From Dankookia rubra (GTDB lineage: Bacteria > Pseudomonadota > Alphaproteobacteria > Acetobacterales > Acetobacteraceae): a DNA stretch of 64,000 nucleotides. Positions 35,633 to 43,046 of this stretch are shown here, in pieces (position 1 is the first letter of the stretch; every line of letters starts with the position of its first letter). Both the position numbers and the translations under genes were made by a program. Below the pieces are notes generated by a model, which was not told where the DNA came from, made no database searches, and saw nothing but the letters and a program-made list of their open reading frames with translations. The stretch is taken from NCBI RefSeq assembly GCF_004355005.1, contig NZ_SMSJ01000023.1, positions 1-64,000 on the forward strand. Reading direction: 5' to 3'.

Positions 35633-36463
35633 TCAGCCGGCCATGACCCAGGGCATCTCGAGCGCGGCGGCGCCTGTCGGCTGGTCGCCCCCGATCCGCA
35701 GCGCCTCCAGGCCCGGGCCGGCGCTGGCGGTGTGGAGGAGGCTGCGGTTGTCCCAGATCAGCACGTCGCCCGCCTGCCACTGGTGACGCCAGGTCAGCGC
35801 CTCGGCGGTTGCGGCGGCAAAAAGGGCCTGCAGCAGCCGGCCGCTCTCGGCCTCCGGCAGGTTCAGGATGCGGCTGGTGAAGGCGGGATTGGCGTAGAGC
35901 ACCGGCTCGCCGGTCACGGGATGGCGGCGGACCAGCGGGTGCTCCGTCCGCGCCGCGGGGTCGAGCGGGCTGGCATGCACCGCGCGAAACTGTCCGAGCC
36001 GGTCGCGCAGCGCCGGCGGCAGGCTCGCCCAGGCGCGGCGCTGGTCGGCGAAGGCGATCTCCCCGGCGGGTGCCTCGGCGCGCATCAGGCAGGCGAGGGC
36101 CGGTTGCGCCGCATAGCTGCGGTCGGCATGCCAGAAGGGGCGGTCGGCGCGGTCCGGTGGCGGCAGATCGGCGGGCGCCCCGACCGAAAGCGGCAGGACC
36201 GGCGCCGCCTGGTGCAGCGCCTGCCCGAGCAGCGGGGCTTCGAGCGACGCCAGGCCAAGCGCCAGGGCAGCCGGCAAGCCGGACTGGCCGCGCAGCAGCA
36301 GCACGCCGTGTTCGGTCAGCGCGTCGTGCAGCACCTCCAGCACCGGGGCGGGCAGGGGGGCGGCGAGGTCGAGGTTCAGCACCTCCGCGCCGAAGGCGGG
36401 ATGGAGGGGACTGAGCGAGATGCCGGTGGCAAGCGGGGTGGAGAGGGACTGCATGGAGGTCAT
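35633..36463 (-). CDS. TauD/TfdA family Fe(II)/2-oxoglutarate dioxygenase
   Basis: A 276-residue non-heme iron dioxygenase. The facial triad is visible as HAD in RPFWHADRSY and the distal His in SLLHTASAG; the 2-oxoglutarate Arg is in the C-terminal ALRIGGDQP segment. The fold opening LHPAFGAEVLNLDLAAPLP matches TauD/TfdA. Substrate could be a sulfonate, aryloxyacid or other. The ATG at 36463 is chosen because family homology starts just after it; 36454 is an alternative. The long AT-rich upstream region with an inverted repeat suggests its own regulated promoter. Confidence 0.9.
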   Translation of the reverse strand: MTSMQSLSTPLATGISLSPLHPAFGAEVLNLDLAAPLPAPVLEVLHDALTEHGVLLLRGQSGLPAALALGLASLEAPLLGQALHQAAPVLPLSVGAPADLPPPDRADRPFWHADRSYAAQPALACLMRAEAPAGEIAFADQRRAWASLPPALRDRLGQFRAVHASPLDPAARTEHPLVRRHPVTGEPVLYANPAFTSRILNLPEAESGRLLQALFAAATAEALTWRHQWQAGDVLIWDNRSLLHTASAGPGLEALRIGGDQPTGAAALEMPWVMAG

Positions 36464-36839
36464 CGCCTGCGGCTCCGACAGGACCGGGAAGGGACGCCGT
36501 GAAGCCGGAAGCGATTCCACGTCGTTGGCGGAAGAGTGGACCTTTAAAACGCACATGCAAGCGTAAAATTTGCTAAACACTATTGATGATAGTTATTAAG
36601 CCTTGCGGGCAGGCGCGCAACGGCGCTTCCGGCTGAGAATCATTCCAGCAATTTCAGAGAGATAGGTCCGATGCGATCGCTGGGTCGGCCAAACCGACCA
36701 GGTCATGCCGCCTGCCGAATGGCTGATGAGCCGGCCTGCCAATGCGCCGAGTCGATCGGCAAAGCACAGGACATCGTCGCGGTTCATTGGCGTCGCTGCG
36801 GCCTTGCACCTGCCGCAGCATCGGGTGAAGACTGCCGGG
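36464..36839. promoter_or_regulatory. 376-bp intergenic region with AT-rich promoter of the dioxygenase gene
   Basis: The stretch 36540-36600 is very AT-rich for this genome. It holds the inverted repeat ACTAT-N5-ATAGT (36579-36593), a plausible operator 115 bp upstream of the dioxygenase start. The motif is partly like a Fur box but does not match it well. The remainder (36600-36839) contains a 63-codon minus-strand ORF that was not accepted as a gene. Confidence 0.45.
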
Positions 36840-37142
36840 ATGACCCCGGATGCCCTGCGCCGATCCGCCGCGGCGGAAACCACCCCCCCGCCCGGTCTTG
36901 CCGGCCCGCTGCTCGCGCTGTGGTGGGATTCCCGCGGCGACTGGACACGGGCTCACGAAGCGGCCCAGGCCGGGGACGATGCCGAGAGTGCCTGGGTGCA
37001 TGCCTACCTGCACCGGCGGGAAGGTGACCTGGCGAATGCGGACTACTGGTACCGCCGTGCCGGTCGCCACCACCCGGCCATGCCGCTCGAGGCGGAATGG
37101 GCGGCGATCGCCGCCGCCCTGTTGCCGGTCAGTCCGCGATAG
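36840..37142 (+). CDS. conserved-looking hypothetical protein, 100 residues
   Basis: A small soluble protein. The motif run LWWDSRGDWTRAHEAAQ, AWVHAYLHRREGDLANA and YWYRRAGRH looks like a helical, TPR-like hairpin repeat, which is unlike random sequence from GC-rich DNA. The ATG at 36840 sits right before MTPDALRR. It converges with the DCC gene and overlaps its 3' end by 14 nt. I recall similar short proteins in alphaproteobacteria but know no function. Confidence 0.72.
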   Translation: MTPDALRRSAAAETTPPPGLAGPLLALWWDSRGDWTRAHEAAQAGDDAESAWVHAYLHRREGDLANADYWYRRAGRHHPAMPLEAEWAAIAAALLPVSPR

Positions 37143-37557
37143 GCGGCCGTCCCAGCAGCTTCAGGGTCAGCCGCCGACCCGCCACCATGGCGGGGTAGAG
37201 GAAGCGGCCGAGCTTCGGCCGGCTGAAGACCAGCCGGTTCAGCCTGTTGAAGGCGCCGCTCTCGGCGCCCAACAGGGCCAGCACGTGCAGCGCCGCGGCA
37301 CCGTGGTAGTACTGGCCGTTCCACTTCACCGCCATGCCGTTCTCGAGGCTGAGGCCGCGCGCCTTCACCTCCCGCACCACGGGATGGTCGGTGCGGGCGT
37401 CGATCATGTGTACCTTCTCCGCGAGCTGGCGGATGCGGTAGAGCATGACGTAGCGGGTGCAGAAAGGGCACATCCCGTCATAGACGACCCAGATCTGCTT
37501 CGCCTCGGCGCCACCCGTCGGGGTAGACGCCGGCTTTTCCATGGTGTCAGCGGACAT
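37129..37557 (-). CDS. DCC (DUF393) thiol-disulfide oxidoreductase-like protein
   Basis: A 142-residue protein of the DCC/DUF393 family, a thioredoxin-like fold. The family motif appears as VVYDGMCPFCTRYV with its CxxC pair near residue 30, preceded by DG. The partner residues are likely IDARTDHP and the C-terminal basic helix GRFLYPAMVAGRR. DCC proteins often sit beside HTTM (vitamin K-dependent carboxylase-like) proteins, as here: its start overlaps the upstream HTTM-like gene by 11 nt. A redox partner role for the membrane protein is inferred. Confidence 0.88.
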   Translation of the reverse strand: MSADTMEKPASTPTGGAEAKQIWVVYDGMCPFCTRYVMLYRIRQLAEKVHMIDARTDHPVVREVKARGLSLENGMAVKWNGQYYHGAAALHVLALLGAESGAFNRLNRLVFSRPKLGRFLYPAMVAGRRLTLKLLGRPPIAD

Positions 37558-39193
37558 CGAACCGGAACTCCGCGCGCTTCTTCACGTCCCGCACCAGGGC
37601 CCCGTCCCGCAGCGTCAGGCAAACACTGTCGACCACGTATTTGTAGCCGACGATGTCTTCCATCCGGAGGTTGTTGAACTCGGTGAAGACCCAGGGATTG
37701 GGCTGCATGTGATGCGGGTAGAGGTAGTAGAGGTTGTTGTTCTTGATAGCGGGGTAGCGGGTCATGAAGTCGTGCGTTTCCCGCACCAGCCGCTCCACCG
37801 AGTGGAAGGTCGCCCCGCCCACCGTCTGCGGCGTCGTCGTCGGGCTGGCAAGGCAGGCCGAGGCCTCCCGCCAGTCGTTGAGGTTGTTGAGGTTGCCGCC
37901 GATGCGGTGCGGGAAATGGCCTTCCGGCACGAACATGGCGGTCTGCGCGACGCTGTAGGAGTAGATGCCGAAATAGGTGGGCGTCATCCACACCTCACGC
38001 CCATCCTTCGTGAGGGCGTAGAACTGCGGGCTCGCCAGCCGTGCCGCGTCCAGCCAACCGAGGAAGTTGGTGTAGAAGACGGTGTGGCCGAACAGCGCCG
38101 CGGCCACGCAGGCAGCCTTCATCATCGGCGTGATGTCGGATTCCTTCAGCCGCCACGCCGAGCTGTAGACGATCAGGTTGACCGCGATCCAGAAGTGGAA
38201 CAGCGCGCCGAGCGTGAAGTAGACGCCGATGTGGAACAGGTCGAACAGCAGCGTGAAGCCCAGCAGCCAGCGCTTTCGCAGGATGGCGATGGGCGAGAGC
38301 AGCTGGGCGCCGAGCACGACGAAGTTGAAGGCGAGGGTGAAGTTGGAGATGGTGTCCCAGCTGCCCTGCAGCAGCGTCGGGAAGGTGGCGAGCGGATTGT
38401 TGCCGCGCTCCAGCCCGATGACGATCGCCGTCTGGGTCGGGTTGGCGACCAGCCAGGTCCAAGGCTCCGATCCGCCCGCGACCAGCTTGGCGACGCCCGA
38501 GCAGAAGTAGTTGCCGAGATGCGCGCCGACCACCACGGCCCAGATCAGCCCGGCGGTCTTCTGCCGCAGCACCGCCGGCGGCAGGTCCTGCATCAGGCTG
38601 CGGAGCCGGGGAAAGCGCTGCAGCGTCCACTCGCTGGTCGCCGTCACCATCAGCAGGACGCCGATCGTGGCGAAGGTGATGCCGTCGAGCATGGCGAAGT
38701 AGTCGGTGTCCGTCACCCACATGTCGGTGCGCGGGCCGATCAGGTGCCGCCACAGGATGTAGTAGTAGGACAGCGGCAGCAGGAAGGCCGGCCGGGCCAT
38801 GCCGATGGCGCCGGCCAGCACCGCGACCAGCATGCCCCAGCGGAAGAAGAGCGCATGCGCGTTCGCCTCGCCCAGGATCAGGTTCGGCGCCGGCGGCACT
38901 GCGCCGAAGGCATCGAACAGCACCTGGACAAAGACGACGATGCCGATGCCGCGCACGATGGCCCGCAGCAGGAACGGGATGTCGGCATAGCGGATGGCGA
39001 TGAAGGGCAGCGCCGCGACGCAGCAGAAGATCGTCAGCGCGAAGGCATGCGCCTCCGACTGATGCGCGGCGAAGAGCGTGACCTTGCGCGCCGCCATGTA
39101 GGCCAGCAGCGAAAGCAGCAGGATGGACAGCGGCAGCGTGACCGTCACCGACGGTGCGCGCAAAGCCCAGGCGGGAGTCCTCGTCGAATACAC
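37547..39193 (-). CDS. polytopic membrane protein, HTTM (VKGC)-like
   Basis: A 548-residue integral membrane protein with about 10-12 hydrophobic segments in residues 15-400. VGAHLGNYFCSGVAKLVAGG (near 225) and FDLFHIGVYFTLGALFHFWIAVN (near 320) match the style of HTTM-domain proteins, relatives of vitamin K-dependent gamma-carboxylase. The C-terminal 150 residues are soluble and end EFRFDVR. It starts with GTG behind GGAG. It is adjacent to glycosyltransferase genes upstream and overlaps the DCC gene downstream. The catalytic role is unknown; the HTTM assignment rests on pattern and on the DCC neighbour. Confidence 0.72.
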   Translation of the reverse strand: MYSTRTPAWALRAPSVTVTLPLSILLLSLLAYMAARKVTLFAAHQSEAHAFALTIFCCVAALPFIAIRYADIPFLLRAIVRGIGIVVFVQVLFDAFGAVPPAPNLILGEANAHALFFRWGMLVAVLAGAIGMARPAFLLPLSYYYILWRHLIGPRTDMWVTDTDYFAMLDGITFATIGVLLMVTATSEWTLQRFPRLRSLMQDLPPAVLRQKTAGLIWAVVVGAHLGNYFCSGVAKLVAGGSEPWTWLVANPTQTAIVIGLERGNNPLATFPTLLQGSWDTISNFTLAFNFVVLGAQLLSPIAILRKRWLLGFTLLFDLFHIGVYFTLGALFHFWIAVNLIVYSSAWRLKESDITPMMKAACVAAALFGHTVFYTNFLGWLDAARLASPQFYALTKDGREVWMTPTYFGIYSYSVAQTAMFVPEGHFPHRIGGNLNNLNDWREASACLASPTTTPQTVGGATFHSVERLVRETHDFMTRYPAIKNNNLYYLYPHHMQPNPWVFTEFNNLRMEDIVGYKYVVDSVCLTLRDGALVRDVKKRAEFRFDVR

Positions 39194-39205
39194 CTCAGGT
39201 CTCCA

Positions 39206-40159
39206 TCAGGAGGAAAAGCTCGGACGCGCCAGTTTTGGCGGAACTGCGGGGGCCTTCCGGCCGGCGAGGACGCCGGCCAGCCACCTGTCGCGGTAGCGGA
39301 TGCGGAGCCGACGGGCGGATGGCGGCAGCAGCCCCATCCCCCGCGCGGCCAGGCGATAGGCGATGACGCGGGCCAGCAGCGGTGCCGGCAGGCCCGCCAG
39401 GACCGGCCGCCCGGCAAACAGCGTGCTGGCATGGTTGCGACCCTCGCCGATGCCGTAGCGATAGGCGCGTTCCAGCACCCAGCTCTCCTGCATCTGCTCG
39501 GGCCGGATGATGTGACCGACGATCGCGCTCGCCTCGAACCAGGCCCGATGGCCCTCGGCTTCCAGCCGGCGCAGCAGCTCGGTCTCGGAGCCCATGGCGT
39601 AGAGCGGATTGCTGGCATCCGGCCCGACATGCTCGGCGAAACGGGTGCCGGCTGCGAAGACCGCGGCGCGGACCGCCATGTTGGGGCCGTAGATGTCGAT
39701 CGGCCGGCAGGCGCCGCTCGAGCGCTCGTTCTTGGCGTATAGCACGCTGAACTCGACCACTTCCTCCGACAGCCATGCGGGCACCGGCGCCGGCCAGTCG
39801 GGCAGCACGGTACCGCCGAACAGCGTCGCCTCCGGGTGGGACTCGGCCGCGGCGCGCAGCCGGACCAGCCAGTCCGGCGCCGGCAGCACGTCGTCATCGG
39901 TAAAGACGATGAGGTCTCCGGCGAATTCCGGCAGGGCGGTGTTCAGCGCGCGGTTCTTGCCCGGCGCGGCGCAGTGCAGCAGGGTGACCGGCAGGCGCCC
40001 GGCATAGCCATCGATCACGGCAGCGGTATCGTCCGTGCTGCCGTTGTCGACGATGACGAGCTTCCAGCCGCCCGGCGGCGATTGCAGGCCGCAGAAGGCA
40101 TCCAGCACGCGGGGCAGGGCGGCGGCGCGGTTGCGGGTCGCGAAGACGGCGGTCAGCAT
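39206..40159 (-). CDS. family 2 glycosyltransferase
   Basis: A GT-A fold glycosyltransferase of 317 residues. The nucleotide-sugar region VIVDNGSTDDTAAVI is near residue 36, and the metal-binding DxD is FTDDDVLPAPDWL near 90. The acceptor-side motif MGSETELLRRL (ED-like) is near 192. The C-terminal 80 residues contain a hydrophobic helix that may dock to membrane. It is separated by only 1 nt from the upstream glycosyltransferase gene (TGA-G-ATG), indicating translational coupling. The sugar is unknown. Confidence 0.92.
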   Translation of the reverse strand: MLTAVFATRNRAAALPRVLDAFCGLQSPPGGWKLVIVDNGSTDDTAAVIDGYAGRLPVTLLHCAAPGKNRALNTALPEFAGDLIVFTDDDVLPAPDWLVRLRAAAESHPEATLFGGTVLPDWPAPVPAWLSEEVVEFSVLYAKNERSSGACRPIDIYGPNMAVRAAVFAAGTRFAEHVGPDASNPLYAMGSETELLRRLEAEGHRAWFEASAIVGHIIRPEQMQESWVLERAYRYGIGEGRNHASTLFAGRPVLAGLPAPLLARVIAYRLAARGMGLLPPSARRLRIRYRDRWLAGVLAGRKAPAVPPKLARPSFSS

Positions 40160-40160
40160 C

Positions 40161-41273
40161 TCAGCGCCGCGCCTCCGGCCGGGCCGGGTCGGGGACGCCG
40201 GCCCGGGCGCCGATATCCATCACCGGGACGATCGGCGTGCCGTCCCGGCGGATCAGCGCCCGCAGCGCGCGGCCGGGCAGGCTGCGCTTCTTCTGCTCGT
40301 TGGCCAGCGCCATGCGAGTGAAGCCCTGGGCGTAGGCCAGCCGCCAGCGCAGCGGTACCAGCCGCGTGCTGGAGGCCGGGAGGAGGCCGGCGACGCTGGT
40401 CAGCATCTCGACCACCAGGCGGCGCGGGAATTCGCGCCAGACCTGTTCCGGCTGGCCAAGCATGCGGCGGGTGGCGACGGTCGAGGCGCCCTGCCAGTAC
40501 AGCCGCTTCATCAGCCATTCCGGGTTCATGCGCGTCGCCTGGATCTGGTGGCGCACGACCAGGCGGCTGTCGTACCAGGCGGAATAGCCGCGATCCTGCA
40601 GCTTCCAGCCGACCTGCACGTCCTCATCCGACAGCAGCAGCCCGGCGAATCGGCCGAGCCGGTCGGCGAAGCCGCCCATTTCCAGCAGCGGCAGGCGCTG
40701 CACCACCATGTTGACGCCGTAGGGCTCGAGCCCCGCCGGAATCGCCTTGGTGCGGAACTCGCCGCGTCCCTCCCAGTCGATGATGGAGAGCACGCCGCGC
40801 AGGCTTTCCGGCCACCAATCCGGCAGCGGCTTCTCCCAGACCGGCAGGACCTTGCCGCCGATCACGCCCGGCCAGGGATCGTGTTCCTGGATCACCTCTT
40901 GGATGCGCTCGAGCCAGTCGGGCATCGCCAGGGCGTCGTCATCGAGGTAGGCGAGGAAGTCCCGGTCCGAATCCTCCGCACCCATGTTGCGCGCGGCGCT
41001 GGCCCCGGGCCGATCGACGCGGAGCAACCGCGCATTGGGCAGGGTCGCCACCATTCCGCGCAGTGCGGCGCCGGTTTCCGGCGTGCCGCAGCTGTCGACG
41101 ACGATCACGTCGAAGCGATCCAGCCCGACGGTCTGGACCCGCAGGCTGTCCAGGCAGCTTCTTACATAGTGAGGGCGGTTGTGGGTGACGAGGCAGACGG
41201 TGATGCTCGGCACCCGTCCCGTCTGACGCCCGGCCCGTGCCAGCCGTGCCGCCTCGCTTGCCGTGTCGCGCAT
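40161..41273 (-). CDS. family 2 glycosyltransferase
   Basis: A GT-A glycosyltransferase of 370 residues. Motifs: ITVCLVTHNRPHYVRSCLDSL near the start, DVIVVDSCGTPETG, the DxD in LAYLDDDALAMPDWLERI, and LLLSDEDVQVGWKL carrying the ED pair. The C-terminus has many basic residues and an amphipathic helix. The ATG at 41273 is preferred because AGGAACGGA precedes it; an ATG at 41297 without a ribosome site is the alternative. It lies divergently from the HAD-UbiA gene across 287 bp and leads a minus-strand run of glycosyltransferase, HTTM-like and DCC genes. Confidence 0.92.
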   Translation of the reverse strand: MRDTASEAARLARAGRQTGRVPSITVCLVTHNRPHYVRSCLDSLRVQTVGLDRFDVIVVDSCGTPETGAALRGMVATLPNARLLRVDRPGASAARNMGAEDSDRDFLAYLDDDALAMPDWLERIQEVIQEHDPWPGVIGGKVLPVWEKPLPDWWPESLRGVLSIIDWEGRGEFRTKAIPAGLEPYGVNMVVQRLPLLEMGGFADRLGRFAGLLLSDEDVQVGWKLQDRGYSAWYDSRLVVRHQIQATRMNPEWLMKRLYWQGASTVATRRMLGQPEQVWREFPRRLVVEMLTSVAGLLPASSTRLVPLRWRLAYAQGFTRMALANEQKKRSLPGRALRALIRRDGTPIVPVMDIGARAGVPDPARPEARR

Positions 41274-41560
41274 TCCGTTCCTGTCATGACCTTGCATGGC
41301 GGCCGGAGATTAAGCAGCCGCCGCACTCGCGCGAAAGGCAAGCTTCGGTCAGGAGCGACCCGTTGCCGTCACGTTGCGTTGCGCGTTGCCGCGACGCCGC
41401 AATCGCCCGATGGCTGAGCCGGGCGCATCATAAAGCAACTTTGAGTTATGGGCACGCTGCGCATCTTTGCGTCATGCCAGGGCCTCTCACGCCAATGGCA
41501 CTACCGCCTTCGCACCTGCGATGTGATTTTCCGGCCGCGGTATCAGGAACAGTATTTGTG
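41274..41560. promoter_or_regulatory. divergent promoter region of the surface-glycan locus
   Basis: 287 bp between the minus-strand glycosyltransferase gene and the plus-strand HAD-UbiA gene. It becomes AT-richer after 41430, with a run (CATAAAGCAACTTTGAGTTA) that could hold a -10 for the plus-strand operon. GTTGC is repeated several times at 41365-41390. No precise promoter is claimed. Confidence 0.35.
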
Positions 41561-43039
41561 ATGCAGGACGCGGTGATGCACCAGGGCCATGGCGCGTCGG
41601 CGGCGGGGAATGCGGCGCCGCTCTTGCCGCTGGCCGTCGACCTCGATGGGACCTTGCTGGCGACCGATACGCTGCATGAAGGCCTCGTGGCGGCGCTGGT
41701 GCGCGACCCGGCGTCCGTGCCCGGCCTGTTGCGGTCCTTGTTGCAGGGGCGCGCTCACTTCAAGCAGCAGGTGAGCCGCGCGGCCCCCGCCAATGCGGCG
41801 ATCCTGCCGCTGCGCAAGCCCTTCGTCGAGTGGCTGGAGGTGCAGCGCGCCGCCGGCCGGCGGCTGCACCTGGTCACCGCCGCCGACCAGTCGGTGGCGG
41901 ACGCGGTGGCCGGCCACCTCGAGATCTTCGACAGCGCCACCGGCAGCGACGGCACCCGCAACCTGAAGGGGCCGGAGAAGGCCGCCTGGCTGCGCGCCCG
42001 CTTCCCCGGCGGCTTCGCCTATGCCGGCGACAGCCACCACGACCTTGATGTCTTCGCCGCGGCCGAGGAGATCGTGCTGGTCAATACCAGCCCGGCGGTC
42101 GCCGCCGCGGCCCGCCGGATGACGGAAACGGAGGTCCTGGCCGAATTCCCGTCGGAGAATTCGCCGATCCGCGATTGGATCGGGGCACTTCGCATCCATC
42201 AATGGTCGAAGAACGCACTGCTCTTCGTGCCGCTCGTCCTCGGCCACAAGCTCGGCGACCCGCAGGCGATCCTGAGCTGCGTGCTCGGCCTCGTGTTGAT
42301 GGGCATGACGGCCTCCGGCACCTATCTGCTCAACGACATCGCCGACCTGCCCTCGGACCGGCTGCACCGGACCAAGCGCAACCGCGCCATCGCCGCCGGC
42401 CGCATCGCGCCGCTGCACGCCTTGGCCGGCGCCATCGCGCTGATCCTGATGGGCTTCGTCGGCGGCGCGCTGCTCAGTGGCGCCTTCCTGCTCGGACTGG
42501 TCGGCTATGTCTGCCTGTCGCTGACCTATTCGGCCTTCCTCAAGCGCATCGCCCTGCTGGACACGCTGACCATCGGCGGTCTTTTCACCCTGCGCCTGGC
42601 GCTCGGCGTCGAACTCGCCGGCGTGCCCTATTCGCCGTGGCTGATGGCCTTCGCCGGCTTCTTCTTCTTCTCCTGCGCCCTGGCGAAGCGCCATGGCGAG
42701 CTGATGGAGGCCAAGGTTGCGCATGGCGGCGGCCTTGCCCGGCGCGGCTACGAGGTCGACGACTGGCCGCTCACTCTCGGCTTCGGCGCCGCCTCCGCCA
42801 TGGCGGCGCTGCAGATCATGATCCTCTACGTGGCGAACGAGGCCGCGCCCTCCCGCCTCTATACCCATGGCGCATGGCTTTATGTCGCGCCCGCCGCGCT
42901 GGCCGTCTGGCTGGTGCGGATCTGGATGCTGTCGCATCGCCGCCTGCTGAAGGACGACCCGGTGGTCTTCGCCCTGCGCGACCGCTGGAGCTGGGCCATC
43001 GGCGCGGTCATCGCCGCCGCCATCGTCGCGGCGCTCTGA
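41561..43039 (+). CDS. HAD phosphatase-UbiA prenyltransferase fusion (decaprenyl-phosphate phosphoribosyltransferase-like)
   Basis: A 492-residue fusion. Residues 20-190 form a HAD domain: DLDGTLLATD near 27, a Thr in LVTAADQS near 108, a Lys near 140, and YAGDSHHDLDVF near 154. Residues 205-492 form a UbiA domain with about 8-9 helices; the Asp-rich prenyl-phosphate motifs are NDIADLPSDRLHRTKRNR near 258 and a later Asp pair in YEVDDWPLTLG. In mycobacteria, UbiA (Rv3806c) makes decaprenyl-phosphoryl-5-phosphoribose and a separate phosphatase removes the 5-phosphate; the HAD part could do that second step here. It leads the DprE1- and DprE2-like genes. Confidence 0.88.
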   Translation: MQDAVMHQGHGASAAGNAAPLLPLAVDLDGTLLATDTLHEGLVAALVRDPASVPGLLRSLLQGRAHFKQQVSRAAPANAAILPLRKPFVEWLEVQRAAGRRLHLVTAADQSVADAVAGHLEIFDSATGSDGTRNLKGPEKAAWLRARFPGGFAYAGDSHHDLDVFAAAEEIVLVNTSPAVAAAARRMTETEVLAEFPSENSPIRDWIGALRIHQWSKNALLFVPLVLGHKLGDPQAILSCVLGLVLMGMTASGTYLLNDIADLPSDRLHRTKRNRAIAAGRIAPLHALAGAIALILMGFVGGALLSGAFLLGLVGYVCLSLTYSAFLKRIALLDTLTIGGLFTLRLALGVELAGVPYSPWLMAFAGFFFFSCALAKRHGELMEAKVAHGGGLARRGYEVDDWPLTLGFGAASAMAALQIMILYVANEAAPSRLYTHGAWLYVAPAALAVWLVRIWMLSHRRLLKDDPVVFALRDRWSWAIGAVIAAAIVAAL

Positions 43040-43046
43040 GGAACGC

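Noticed and set aside
36596-36787. A 63-codon minus-strand ORF upstream of the TauD-like gene
   Set aside because: No ribosome site, no family, and it overlaps an AT-rich promoter region; could be real but evidence is too thin.
37541-39742. A 733-codon plus-strand frame across the HTTM-like and glycosyltransferase genes
   Set aside because: It crosses an intergenic junction and gives an Arg/Gln/Glu/His-rich product with no helices, typical of antisense to hydrophobic proteins.
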